This document shows, one piece after another, positions 9,708-18,481 of a stretch of DNA of 64,000 nucleotides. The stretch lies in assembly GCA_963825075.1 (NCBI GenBank), contig CAWGRX010000009.1, forward strand, positions 186,001 through 250,000, read 5' to 3'. Below the pieces are notes generated by a model. That model was not told the origin of the DNA. It did no database searches and was given only the letters and a program-made list of their open reading frames with translations. This stretch comes from CAWAVN01 sp963825075 (lineage in GTDB: Bacteria > Planctomycetota > Planctomycetia > Planctomycetales > Planctomycetaceae). Numbering within the stretch: position 1 is the first letter of the stretch; the number at the start of each line of letters is the position of its first letter. A program made the translations under genes and the position numbers.

Positions 9708-10109
9708 TCAAGACGGATGAGAGACCGACGACAAAGCCGCGAGAACCAGCCAGACCCACAAAATCATCCCTAAACAGCCCGATCCCGACGCCGCCGGAAT
9801 CCCATGCTTAGCGGCGATTGCTTCCACGCTTTCCTTGGCCTCTTTCAAGCCGGCTTGGGCGTGGTCCCGGTAGAGCTTGATGGCTTCGAGTTTTCGCCCC
9901 TGCTCCAACAAGGTGACAATTTCCCCTTCAACGTAGCCCGGATCACCTCGCTCGATTTGAGGCATCTCGCCGTCCTCAGCCAATGCCTCAACGGCCTCCT
10001 TCGCCTCGTTCAAACCGACGCCAAATTCTTCCCGGTAGCGTTTGATCGCCTCGATCTTTCGCCCCTCAGCCAGGAGGGTCTTCAGTTCCGTTGCGAACGC
10101 ATTATCCAT
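9708..10109 (-). CDS. Two tandem ribosomal L7/L12 C-terminal-like repeats with a membrane tail
   Basis: A 133-residue protein with two copies of an alpha/beta motif: LLAEGRKIEAIKRYREEFG followed by GLNEAKEAVEAL, then LLEQGRKLEAIKLYRDHAQ followed by GLKEAKESVEAI. This is the signature of the L7/L12 C-terminal domain (K-IxVIKxVRxxTGLGLKEAKxLVE), the part that contacts translation factors. After a Ser/Gly linker there is one hydrophobic segment (CLGMILWVWLVLAAL), so the repeats probably sit on the cytoplasmic face of the membrane. I start at 10109, where GAAGGAAGG precedes the ATG; the frame is open further upstream but without a better site. The cellular role is unknown. Confidence 0.75.
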   Translation of the reverse strand: MDNAFATELKTLLAEGRKIEAIKRYREEFGVGLNEAKEAVEALAEDGEMPQIERGDPGYVEGEIVTLLEQGRKLEAIKLYRDHAQAGLKEAKESVEAIAAKHGIPAASGSGCLGMILWVWLVLAALSSVSHPS

Positions 10110-10409
10110 AGGACCTTCCTTCTTCACAGCCGCACCGCCAGGGGCAAACCAAGGGGAGAGGAAACACAACCAGGCTTTCGCAGAATCCCCCTGGCGTTCG
10201 TGGATCGGGCTTTAGTTTAGAGTCGTTCGAGAAATAACTGAGCGGAATGGCGCTCGCCACCGGTTCGGGAAACCCGCACGACCTTTAGCCGGATCTCATC
10301 TCCTATGCTACTAGGATCTCGATCTGGAATCATCTATAATCGCAAATGGAATGCAATCCAAGTCTGCGTTCCTTCCCCGCCTGATTTTGACCCTCCTCGT
10401 TAGCCCACC
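10110..10409. other. Intergenic region between divergent genes
   Basis: About 300 bases with no supportable gene. It should hold the promoters of the L7/L12-like gene (minus) and the DUF1549 gene (plus). It contains one repeat arm described separately at 10217-10240. Confidence 0.5.
10217..10240. repeat. Solitary arm of the GCGCTAGC inverted-repeat family
   Basis: The sequence TTAGAGTCGTTCGAGAAATA plus ACTG closely matches the outer arm of the full element at 39675-39802. The central GCGCTAGC part is missing here, so this looks like a remnant or solo end. Confidence 0.5.
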
Positions 10410-13067
10410 GTGTGCGATATGTTTGGTCCGTTTGCTGTTCGCTGCTGCTGGTTTGCCTTGGGCGTGTGGTCGGCCGCGACTGTTGTCGGGGCGGAAGATC
10501 GCGAGCGCGAAACGTTTTTCGAGAAGCAAATCCGGCCGCTGTTGGCGAAGAGTTGTTTTGAATGCCACGGACCGAAAAAACAGCAGGCCGGACTGCGGTT
10601 GGATTCCCGCGAGTTGATGCTCAAGGGCAACGAAAATGGACCCGCCGTCGTCGCGGGTAAAGCCGATGAAAGCCGGCTGCTACAGGTCGTCCGCTACGAG
10701 GAAGGCGACATCCAGATGCCTCCCGCCGGCAAACTGCCCGCCGCGGAACTGGCCCGGTTGGAAAAGTGGATTGAGGACGGGGCTTACTGGCCGAATTCGT
10801 CGCGGCCTATCAAACCGGATTCCAACCAAGCCGACGATGAAGACTGGAAACAGCATTGGGCGTTTCAACCGATTCATCGGCCCGAACTGCCCGCCGTCAA
10901 ACAGTCCGCCTGGCCTAAGTCGCCTGTGGATTTTTTCATTCTTTCGCGATTGGAGAACCACGAGCTGGTTCCCGCCCCCGAAGCGGACCGCCGAACCTGG
11001 CTCCGGCGGGTGACCTTCGATTTGACCGGCCTGCCGCCCACGATGGAGGAGATGAAAGCCTTCGAGTCCGACCGCTCGGCCGGGGCTTATGAAGAGGTGG
11101 TCAATCGCTTGCTGGCGTCGCCGCGGTATGGCGAACGCTGGGCGAGGTATTGGCTGGACATCGCCCGCTATGCGGACACCAAAGGCTATGTGTTTCAGGA
11201 AGACCGCAACTATCCCAAGGCCTACACCTATCGCGATTGGGTGATCCAGGCTCTGAACAGCGACATGCCGTTCGACCGGTTCATTAAGTACCAATTGGCG
11301 GCCGACCAATATGTTGACGAATCGAACCAGACTGAACTCGCCGCGATGGGTTTTTTGACGTTGGGCCGGCGGTTTTTGAACAATCGGCACGACATCATCG
11401 ACGACCGCATTGACGTTACCACGCGGGGCTTGATGGGACTGACCGTGGGCTGTGCGAGATGCCACGATCACAAATACGATCCGATCCCCTCGGCCGACTA
11501 TTATTCGCTGTACGGCGTGTTTGCGTCGAGCGACGAGCCGAAGGACGGGCCTTATCCCCTGCGGTTGGTGGATGACAAAAAGCCTCGCGACCCCTATGTG
11601 TTTTTACGGGGCAGCCCGTCCAATCGTGGGCCGCGGGTGCCTCGCCGGTTTTTGCTCTGCGTGGCGGGGGAAGACCGAAAGCCATTCACCCAAGGCAGCG
11701 GCCGCAAGGAATTGGCCGAGGCCGTCGCGTCGCCGGATAATCCATTGACGGCCCGCGTGATGGTCAACCGCGTCTGGGGACATCTGTTCGGAAGTCATTT
11801 GGTGGATACGCCCAGCGACTTCGGCCGCCGGAGTTCGCCGCCCACGCATCCTGAACTCTTGGATTGGCTGGCGAGCGACTTCATCGAGCACGGCTGGTCG
11901 CTCAAACATCTGCATCGGCAAATCGTGCTCTCGGCGGCATATCGGCAATCCTCCGCGCTCCCGGCCCCGCGCAAACAGGACGGCACCTTCGCCTCTAAAA
12001 CTTTCGATGTCGATAACACCTTGTATTGGCGGATGAACCGCCGCCGGCTGGATTTTGAGGCCCTGCGAGACGCGACGCTCGCGGTCAGCGGGCAGTTGGC
12101 CCTCGCGATGGGCGGGCCTTCGGTGAACATCGAAACGCCGCCTTTCGCGAATCGGCGGACGGTTTACAGCTTCATTGATCGCCAAAACCTGCCGGGCCTG
12201 TTTCGCACGTTCGATTTCGCCAGCCCCGACACGCACAGCCCCAAACGCTATAGCACCACGGTCCCGCAGCAGGGCTTGTTCTTGTTGAACAGCCCCTTCC
12301 TGATGCAACAGGCCGTGCATCTCGCGGAGCGGTCGCGGATGGAGAATGAGAAAGAAAATACCGTTGCCCGCATCGTCAAGTTGTATCATCTGTGCTTAGC
12401 CCGCGAACCTTCCGCGGAGGAATTGGCCTTGGCCCGCGCGTTTCTTCAAGCGGCCCGGCCCGACGAAGTCAAAGAGACGGACAACAGCCCGTGGACTTAT
12501 GGGTATGGTGCCTTCGACGAGAAGACCCAGCGCGTGACGGAGTTTCGCCCTTTGCCGCATTGGGCAGGCTCCGCCTGGCAGGGCGGGCCGAAGTTGCCCG
12601 ATCCGAACTTAGGCTGGGCGACGTTGAATGCCGACGGCGGCCATCCCGCCCAGCAATTCGCCGTCATCCGCCGCTGGAAGGCTCCCGAAGATGGAACGCT
12701 TTCAATCCGCGGCTTCCTCAAACATTCCGAAAAGCGAGGCAACGGCGTGCGAGCCACAATTTCTTTGAACGGTCAGGAACCGATCCAGACCTGGACGGTT
12801 CACGACTCGCAAACACGAACGCAATCGGAACCGCTGCCGGTGAAAGCCGGCGATCGTGTGGATTTCGTCGTCGATTGCCAAAGTGACATCGGTTTCGATT
12901 CGTTCCAATGGTCGGTATCGCTCCGCTTGACAACTTCTTCTAACGGCGGAGAGATCACGGCGCGTTCCAAAGAAGACTTCCGCGGACCGGCACCGGCTTC
13001 GCTCTCGGCCTGGCAGCGATACGCCCAGGTGCTCTTGCTCTCCAACGAGTTCGCCTTCGTGGATTAG
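10410..13067 (+). CDS. DUF1549/DUF1553 planctomycete cytochrome-type protein
   Basis: Exported protein of about 885 residues of the family often called PSCyt1-PSD1. It has a signal peptide (residues 1-28), a C-type heme motif CFECH (49-53), DUF1549 (about 165-370, containing CARCHDHK near 347) and DUF1553 (about 425-690). Such proteins are nearly always paired with a DUF1501 protein, as here (19 bases downstream). Two oddities: the linker between DUF1549 and DUF1553 is short, with DEPKDG running almost directly into the YVFLRGSP motif, and a beta-rich block of about 160 residues (12485-12965) separates the body from the normal ending LLLSNEFAFVD. The start is GTG 10410 or ATG 10419. Function is not established; roles in extracellular polymer breakdown or electron transfer are suggested for the family. 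Confidence 0.85.
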   Translation: MCDMFGPFAVRCCWFALGVWSAATVVGAEDRERETFFEKQIRPLLAKSCFECHGPKKQQAGLRLDSRELMLKGNENGPAVVAGKADESRLLQVVRYEEGDIQMPPAGKLPAAELARLEKWIEDGAYWPNSSRPIKPDSNQADDEDWKQHWAFQPIHRPELPAVKQSAWPKSPVDFFILSRLENHELVPAPEADRRTWLRRVTFDLTGLPPTMEEMKAFESDRSAGAYEEVVNRLLASPRYGERWARYWLDIARYADTKGYVFQEDRNYPKAYTYRDWVIQALNSDMPFDRFIKYQLAADQYVDESNQTELAAMGFLTLGRRFLNNRHDIIDDRIDVTTRGLMGLTVGCARCHDHKYDPIPSADYYSLYGVFASSDEPKDGPYPLRLVDDKKPRDPYVFLRGSPSNRGPRVPRRFLLCVAGEDRKPFTQGSGRKELAEAVASPDNPLTARVMVNRVWGHLFGSHLVDTPSDFGRRSSPPTHPELLDWLASDFIEHGWSLKHLHRQIVLSAAYRQSSALPAPRKQDGTFASKTFDVDNTLYWRMNRRRLDFEALRDATLAVSGQLALAMGGPSVNIETPPFANRRTVYSFIDRQNLPGLFRTFDFASPDTHSPKRYSTTVPQQGLFLLNSPFLMQQAVHLAERSRMENEKENTVARIVKLYHLCLAREPSAEELALARAFLQAARPDEVKETDNSPWTYGYGAFDEKTQRVTEFRPLPHWAGSAWQGGPKLPDPNLGWATLNADGGHPAQQFAVIRRWKAPEDGTLSIRGFLKHSEKRGNGVRATISLNGQEPIQTWTVHDSQTRTQSEPLPVKAGDRVDFVVDCQSDIGFDSFQWSVSLRLTTSSNGGEITARSKEDFRGPAPASLSAWQRYAQVLLLSNEFAFVD

Positions 13068-13085
13068 CTTTTTGGCGGGTTTATT

Positions 13086-14592
13086 ATGCGGAGCTTCGCT
13101 TCCCAATCAGGCCCATCATCAACAGAGAATCAGCAACAAGGATCAGGCATGTTACAACAACCGATCAATCGCCGCGAAATGCTTTCCCGCAGCGGCATGG
13201 GTTTTGGATCGCTGGCTCTCGCCCAGTTGCTCCAAAACACGGGGGCTTTGGTTCAAAGTCGAAAGGCGGACGCGGGAATCCGCGGCCCCAATCCGCTGGC
13301 TCCCAAACCCGCCCATTTTCCTTCGCGGATCAAGCACGTCATTCATCTGTTTATGAACGGGGGCCCTTCGCACGTCGATACCTTCGATCCCAAGCCGATG
13401 TTGCAAAAATATGCGGGGAAGGAACTGCCGAACGGGAACCTCCGCACCGAGCGACCCACAGGAGCCGCGTTCCCTTCGCCTTTCAAATTTCAAAAACACG
13501 GCGAGAGCGGCATCGAGGTCAGCGAACTCTTTCCGCACGTGGCCCAGTGCGTGGACGACCTGGCGGTGATTCGCTCGATGCACGCCGACGTCCCCAACCA
13601 CGAGCCGTCGCTCCTGTTGATGAACTGCGGCGAAGCCCGCTTGATCCGGCCGAGCTTGGGTTCCTGGCTGACGTATGGCCTGGGCAGCGAGAACCAAAAC
13701 CTGCCGGCGTTCATTGCGATGTGTCCCGGCGGTTATCCGATCCAGGAATCGCAGAACTGGCAATCGGGATTTCTGCCGGGGATTTATCAGGGGACCTACA
13801 TCGACACCAAACACACTGCGATCGACAAGCTCATCGCCCACATCAAAAACGACCGCGTCTCCAGGGCCGACCAACGCCGGCAGTTGGATTTGCTGTCGGC
13901 TCTTAACGAACGGCATCAAGACCGGCGGCCGAACGATCCCGAACTCGACGCCCGCATTCAATCCTTTGAGCTCGCTTACCGCATGCAGCAGGAGGCGGCC
14001 GAAGCTTTTGATGTCTCGCGGGAACCCAAGCACATTCAAGACATGTACGGCCCCGGCACGCAGGCTCGGCAGATTTTGATCGCCCGGCGGCTCGTGGAGC
14101 GAGGCGTCCGTTTCGTGCAGGTTTGGCATGGCCAGGGCCAGCCTTGGGACAGCCACGATGACATTGAAATCAATCACCGCCGGCTGGCCCGCGAATGCGA
14201 CCAGGCGATCGGGGCCTTGATCACGGATCTCAAACAGCGCGGGATGCTTGGAAGAAACGTTGATTATCTGGGGCGGCGAGTTCGGCCGCACCCCCGCCGT
14301 CGAACTGCCCAAAAAAGGCAGCAACCAGGGCAAAGTCAACGGCCGGGACCACAACCATTACGGCTTTACGATGTGGCTCGCCGGCGGCGGCGTGAAAGCC
14401 GGGACTGTTTACGGAGCCACCGACGAGTTCGGCTTCAAAGCCGTGGAGAACCGCGTGCACGTTCACGATCTGCACGCGACGCTTCTCCGGCTGATCGGCT
14501 TCGATCACGAACGCTTCACCTACCGCTACGCCGGCCGCGATTTCCGCCTGACCGACGTCCACGGCCGCGTGATCGAAGACCTCATCGCCTAA
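13086..14592 (+). CDS. DUF1501 protein (frameshifted near its C-terminus)
   Basis: Partner of the DUF1549/1553 protein upstream. DUF1501 proteins belong to the alkaline-phosphatase/sulfatase-like superfamily. Visible family marks are the twin-Arg-like start (RREMLSRSGMGFGSLALAQ), HLFMNGGPSHVDTFDPKP near residue 85 and, after the break, WGGEFGRTP and NGRDHNHYGFTMWLAGGG. The frame is lost at about 14247-14251 (GGGATGCTTGGAAG); the right continuation EETLIIWGGEFGRTP is one frame over and runs to the stop at 14592. One surplus base explains it. Start could be ATG 13086 or ATG 13149 (MLQQPINRREM); the second fits the usual protein start better. Confidence 0.8.
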
Positions 14593-14650
14593 CGGCCCGC
14601 CACGATAAGGTGCAAGAGCGTGATTTGAAATCCGCTTCAATGGTCGCCCG

Positions 14651-14715
14651 GCGAGCCGAGCGGCGTAAGCCGCCGGGTTCGTCCTTCACCCGGCCGCTTA
14701 CGCGTCTCGGCCCGC
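14651..14715. repeat. Palindromic CGGCGTAAGCCG hairpin element
   Basis: A 28-base left arm (GAGCCGAGCGGCGTAAGCCG core) pairs with 14688-14715 around a 9-base loop. It is a REP-like hairpin between the DUF1501 and Gfo/Idh/MocA genes. A half copy occurs at 16151-16175. Confidence 0.7.
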
Positions 14716-14851
14716 CAGTCAAAACACGTTCTCATCGCCCGCGAAAACTCCTGCGGAATTGCCACACGCTGCGCCTCGGTTTACCATGAACGTTTCCGGG
14801 GCTTTCTCCGAATTTGCCCTGGGCGATTTTTCCGAACTTTAACGAATAGGA

Positions 14852-16138
14852 ATGAAGATGATGGATGCACCAAACGTGTCTCGGCGGTCTTTTCTTTATA
14901 CGGCGGGAGCCGCGGGCTTGGCGACGGCGGGCATGACCGCTGCGAGCTACGGGCGGGTGCTGGGTGCCAACTCGCGGATTCGCGTGGGCTTTATCGGAGC
15001 CGGCGGGATGGGGACCAATCATCTCAACGCCCATAAGCGCCTCAAGGAGACGAACAACCTCGAATCCATCGCCGTCGCCGACTGCTGGAAAAAACGCGCC
15101 GAAGAAGGGGCCGCCCGCATCGGGGCCAAGCTGGCTTTCACCGATTACCGCAAGGTGCTGGAGATTGCAGACATCGACTACGTGACCATCGCCACGCCGG
15201 AGCATTGGCATTCCACGATGACGATGGACGCGATGGACGCCGGCAAAGCGGTGTACTGCGAAAAGCCGATGACGCACAGCATCCCGCAGGGTCTCGCCGT
15301 GATGAAAAAGCAAAAGGAAACCGGCAGGCCTTTGCAAGTCGGCGTGCAGGCCATGTCGGACGACAGCTACAGCTCCGCCGCGAAAGCCATCGAAGAGGGC
15401 GTGTTGGGGCAGGTCGTTCAGGCCCAGATCGAATACGTCCGCCGGTACGACACGCAAGGGCCTTGGCGAAGTCGGCCTCCGCTCAAAGATGACATGCCCA
15501 AACCCTCCGACCTGAATTGGGACGATTGGCTCGGCCATGCTCCCAAAGTGGCTTGGAATCCGCATCACTATTTTGAATGGCGATGCTACGCGGCATATTC
15601 CGGCGGGATTGCGACGGACCTGTTCATCCACCGCATCACTCGGATTATGAAAGCCTGCAAGCTGCAATTCCCCCGCCGGGTTGCGGGGATGGGAGGCATC
15701 TGGCAATGGCCCGACGGCCGGGATCTCCCGGACAACTTCGAGATGATCTGCGAATACCCGCGGGGGATGACGGTCTATGTCCTGGGCACGATGTCGAACC
15801 GCGTGGGCGTCGATCACCTGATCCGCGGCTATCGCGGCACGCTGTACTTCACCGGCTCCGGCTGGGTTGCCAAGGATAAAGACGGCCAGGTCCTCGCCGA
15901 GCACAAAAAGACCGGCGGCGAAGACATCCATCTGCATCACACCAACCTGCACAACCACCTCAGAAACGGCGAGCCGCTGAATTGCCCGGTGGAACTCGGC
16001 ATGGCCGGCGTGGCCGCGGTCAACATGGCCAACGAGTCCTGGCGTTCGGGCCGCATGATGGGCTGGGACGAAGCCAAACAAGAAATGGTCCCGGCCGATA
16101 CGCTGGATTTTAATCCCGTCCCGGAAAAACAAACGTAA
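14852..16138 (+). CDS. Tat-exported Gfo/Idh/MocA family oxidoreductase
   Basis: A 428-residue NAD(P)-dependent sugar or inositol dehydrogenase-like protein. It begins with a twin-arginine signal (SRRSFLYTAGAAGLATAG), so it is probably folded with its cofactor and moved to the periplasm. The Rossmann motif is IRVGFIGAGGMGTNH (about residue 45), and the family EKP motif is VYCEKPMTHS (about 137). The C-terminal half is the usual alpha/beta domain with KVAWNPHHYFEWRCYAAYSGG. Planctomycetes carry dozens of such proteins, and the substrate cannot be read from sequence. It stands alone between two hairpin repeats. Confidence 0.9.
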   Translation: MKMMDAPNVSRRSFLYTAGAAGLATAGMTAASYGRVLGANSRIRVGFIGAGGMGTNHLNAHKRLKETNNLESIAVADCWKKRAEEGAARIGAKLAFTDYRKVLEIADIDYVTIATPEHWHSTMTMDAMDAGKAVYCEKPMTHSIPQGLAVMKKQKETGRPLQVGVQAMSDDSYSSAAKAIEEGVLGQVVQAQIEYVRRYDTQGPWRSRPPLKDDMPKPSDLNWDDWLGHAPKVAWNPHHYFEWRCYAAYSGGIATDLFIHRITRIMKACKLQFPRRVAGMGGIWQWPDGRDLPDNFEMICEYPRGMTVYVLGTMSNRVGVDHLIRGYRGTLYFTGSGWVAKDKDGQVLAEHKKTGGEDIHLHHTNLHNHLRNGEPLNCPVELGMAGVAAVNMANESWRSGRMMGWDEAKQEMVPADTLDFNPVPEKQT

Positions 16139-16150
16139 AAACGTAAAGGC

Positions 16151-16175
16151 GAGCGGCCGGCGTAAGCCGGCTGGT
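16151..16175. repeat. Half copy of the CGGCGTAAGCCG palindrome
   Basis: GAGCGGCCGGCGTAAGCCGG followed by CTGGT is itself a short hairpin and matches the left arm of the element at 14651. Confidence 0.55.
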
Positions 16176-16333
16176 TAGTGAGTACCTGCGTTAGACTCCG
16201 ATTTTGAAAAACACAACCAAATCCCACAGCCGGCACGGAGGCCCAATACGGCGGACGTGCCGGTTGAATTCATTTCCAAATCGCACTGAACTCTCTCCTC
16301 ACTTTTTCGTTTCCATTCAGAAAGGGAGCAGTC

Positions 16334-16858
16334 ATGGGATTGTGGTCCAAGATCAAAGGCTGGTTGAACATCGGCGGCGTGAGCGTCAAGATCGTCGAAG
16401 TGGAGAATCCGTTCCCCGAAGAAGACTCGGCGCTCCAAGGCACGTTCCGATTGACCACGAAGTCCGACAAAACAATTCTCAGCACCCAGGTGGAATTCTT
16501 CGCGGAGGAAACCAAAAAAGAAGGCGAGGAGGAAACGACCGAAAAGACCGTATTCAGCAGCCAAAATACGGCGAACCAAATCGTCCAGACCGATTATCCG
16601 TTCGAGCTGAAAGCCGGGGAATCGAAAGACATCTTTTTCATGTTGATGGACATCGACCTGGGCGGATTCGTGGGCCGATTGGCCAAGAAAGGCGGCGTGA
16701 TCGGGGCCGTGGGCAAGATGGCCAAGTTCGCCGGCAAACTCGACGACGGCGAGATCAAATACTACGTGGAAGTCACCGCCGACGTGCAGGGAACGCCCTT
16801 CGACCCGACCGACAAAGTCGAAATCAAAGTCGTCCCCGGCGCTTCAAAATCTTCCTGA
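16334..16858 (+). CDS. Spo0M-like (arrestin-fold) protein
   Basis: A 174-residue soluble protein that starts MGLWSKIKGWLNIGGVSVKI and continues with a two-layer beta-sandwich pattern typical of the Spo0M/arrestin-like family (GTFRLTTKSDKTILSTQVEF, YPFELKAGESKDIFF). In Bacillus, Spo0M influences sporulation control and the cytoskeleton; its role in planctomycetes is unknown. The ATG has a ribosome binding site (AAAGGGAGC). It sits 26 bases ahead of the CpaF-type ATPase, so the two may be co-transcribed, although no functional link is established. Confidence 0.75.
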   Translation: MGLWSKIKGWLNIGGVSVKIVEVENPFPEEDSALQGTFRLTTKSDKTILSTQVEFFAEETKKEGEEETTEKTVFSSQNTANQIVQTDYPFELKAGESKDIFFMLMDIDLGGFVGRLAKKGGVIGAVGKMAKFAGKLDDGEIKYYVEVTADVQGTPFDPTDKVEIKVVPGASKSS

Positions 16859-16884
16859 AAAGTAAGAGGGATCGCTTTTAAGAA

Positions 16885-18004
16885 TTGTTCGATATGGCGC
16901 GTGAGGAGATTTTTGCGGCGAGTTTGGACTTTTTCTTGAGTCCGATCGCCACTTATCTGCATGATGACTCCGTGACCGAAGTGATGGTCAACGGGTTCGA
17001 TGAGGTTTACATCGAACGCAAAGGCCGATTGGAGGAAACGGACGCCAAGTTTCCCAGCGAGGATGCCCTGCTCTCGGCGGTGCACAATGTGGCGCAGTAC
17101 GTGGGGCGGGAGATTGATGCGGATCGGCCGGTGCTCGATGCCCGTTTACCCGACGGTTCGCGGGTGCACGCTGTCATTCCGCCGAGCACCCGGCGGGGCA
17201 CGTATTTGACGATCCGCAAATTTCTCCGCGACATCCTGGGCCTGGAGGATTTCGTGCGGATGGGCAGCCTGTCCGAGTCGGCCAAGGAGTTCTTGGAACT
17301 CTGCGTTCGTCTGCGGAAGAACATCGTCGTCTCCGGCGGCACGGGCACCGGGAAGACGACGTTCCTCAATGCGCTGTCCTCCGCGATTCCCGAAGAGGAA
17401 CGCATCGTGGTTATCGAGGACAGTTCCGAACTTAGGCTGTCGCAGAAACATTCTCTCTATCTGGAATCGCAACAAGCCGACGCCTTCGGCCACGGGGCGC
17501 TGTCGATTCGGGACTTGTTCAAAGCCTCGCTGCGGATGCGGCCGGACCGGATTATCGTGGGCGAAGTCCGCTCAGGCGAAGCCCTCGATATGGTGCAGTC
17601 CATGATCAGCGGGCACTCCGGCAGCATGACCACCGTGCACGCCAACTCCGCCCACGATGCGATGGTCCGGCTGGAAACGCTCTCGCTGATGTCCGACGTG
17701 GAACTTCCGGTGTACGTGGCCCGCGCAGGTGGCCTCGGCGATCGAACTGGTCGTGCAGCTCACGCGGTACGTCGAGGACGGCTCGCGAAAAGTCAGCCGG
17801 ATCACCGAATGCCGACGTTTGGACGAACGAGATCGATTTCAATTTGCGGATCTCTTCGTCTCGCATCTCACCGGCCGGACTCCTCAAGGCCAATTGATTG
17901 CGGAACTCAAACCGACGGGCGAAAAGCCGTTGTTCTCAAAAGAAGCCGCCGAGCACGGTTTGCTGGATCAAATTCACCACTCCGCCGGCTTGTGGGACCG
18001 CTGA
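16885..18004 (+). CDS. cpaF: CpaF/TadA-type secretion ATPase (frameshifted near the C-terminus)
   Basis: Hexameric ATPase of the GspE/VirB11 group that normally powers tight-adherence (Tad) pilus assembly. Visible parts are the N-terminal domain (YLHDDSVTEVMVNGFDEVYI), Walker A GGTGTGKTT (about residue 152), the Asp box EDSSEL, Walker B-region RPDRIIVGEVRSGEA and the His box MTTVHANSA. The frame is lost at about 17722-17727 (GCCCGCGCAGG); the right ending QVASAIELVVQLTRY to AGLWDR lies one frame over and stops at 18004. Start is TTG 16885 or ATG 16894. No other tad/cpa genes are nearby, so it may serve pilus genes elsewhere. It differs from CpaF of proteobacteria in lacking a long N-terminal extension. 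Confidence 0.85.
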
Positions 18005-18022
18005 ACGCCGGGTTTTCGCTGG

Positions 18023-18072
18023 TTGACAATCATTGACAAATTGTCTATGCTCATCATAGACAGTTTGTCAAT
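18023..18072 (+). promoter_or_regulatory. Promoter and BlaI-type operator of the blaI-M56 operon
   Basis: A near-consensus promoter is visible: -35 TTGACA (18023-18028), 17-base spacer, -10 TATGCT (18046-18051). Over it lies a 41-base dyad at 18032-18072: arm ATTGACAAATTGTCTATG, 5-base centre, arm CATAGACAGTTTGTCAAT, with only one mismatched pair. A repressor bound there would cover the -10 region. BlaI/MecI repressors bind such dyads as dimers and usually repress their own operon, so autoregulation is the natural inference. Confidence 0.8.
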
Positions 18073-18100
18073 AAGGAGTACAGACGAAGAGTGAAGGCCG

Positions 18101-18478
18101 ATGGCGAAAGCAAGACAGCACATCACCGATGCGGAGTTGGAAGTCCTCAAGCTGCTCTGGGACGCGCCCGATATCACGATCCGCGAACTCACCGTTTCGC
18201 TCTACGGGGAGCCGACCAATTCGCACATCGGCACTGTGCAAAAGCTGATTGCGCGGCTGGAAGAAAAAGACCTGATCCGCCGAGACCGCAGCACGTTTGC
18301 GCATACGTTTTCGGCCGCGGTTTCCCAGGCCGAGGTAGCGGGAATGCAGTTGGAGGAACTGGCCCGCAAGGTCACCGGCGGTTCGCTGTTGCCTTTCATC
18401 AGCCATCTCGTGCAAAGACGCCGGCTGAGCAAAAAAGAGAAAGCGGAAATCCGCAAACTTCTAGGCGAGGGGGATTGA
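18101..18478 (+). CDS. blaI: BlaI/MecI/CopY family transcriptional repressor
   Basis: A 125-residue winged-helix repressor. The DNA-binding domain is at residues 6-75 (ITDAELEVLKLLW, then IGTVQKLIARLEEKDLI as the recognition region), and the C-terminal dimerisation helix carries FISHLVQRRRLSKKEKAEIRKLL. In the classical system the cognate M56 membrane protease triggers cleavage of BlaI and induces beta-lactamase; planctomycete relatives usually have no adjacent lactamase, as here. The start ATG follows GAAGG at 18093. The M56 gene begins three bases after its stop. Confidence 0.9.
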   Translation: MAKARQHITDAELEVLKLLWDAPDITIRELTVSLYGEPTNSHIGTVQKLIARLEEKDLIRRDRSTFAHTFSAAVSQAEVAGMQLEELARKVTGGSLLPFISHLVQRRRLSKKEKAEIRKLLGEGD

Positions 18479-18481
18479 CCG

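Noticed and set aside
14732..16132. 466-codon minus-strand frame opposite the Gfo/Idh/MocA gene
   Set aside because: The plus strand encodes a complete oxidoreductase with Tat signal and EKP motif; the antisense translation shows shadow composition.
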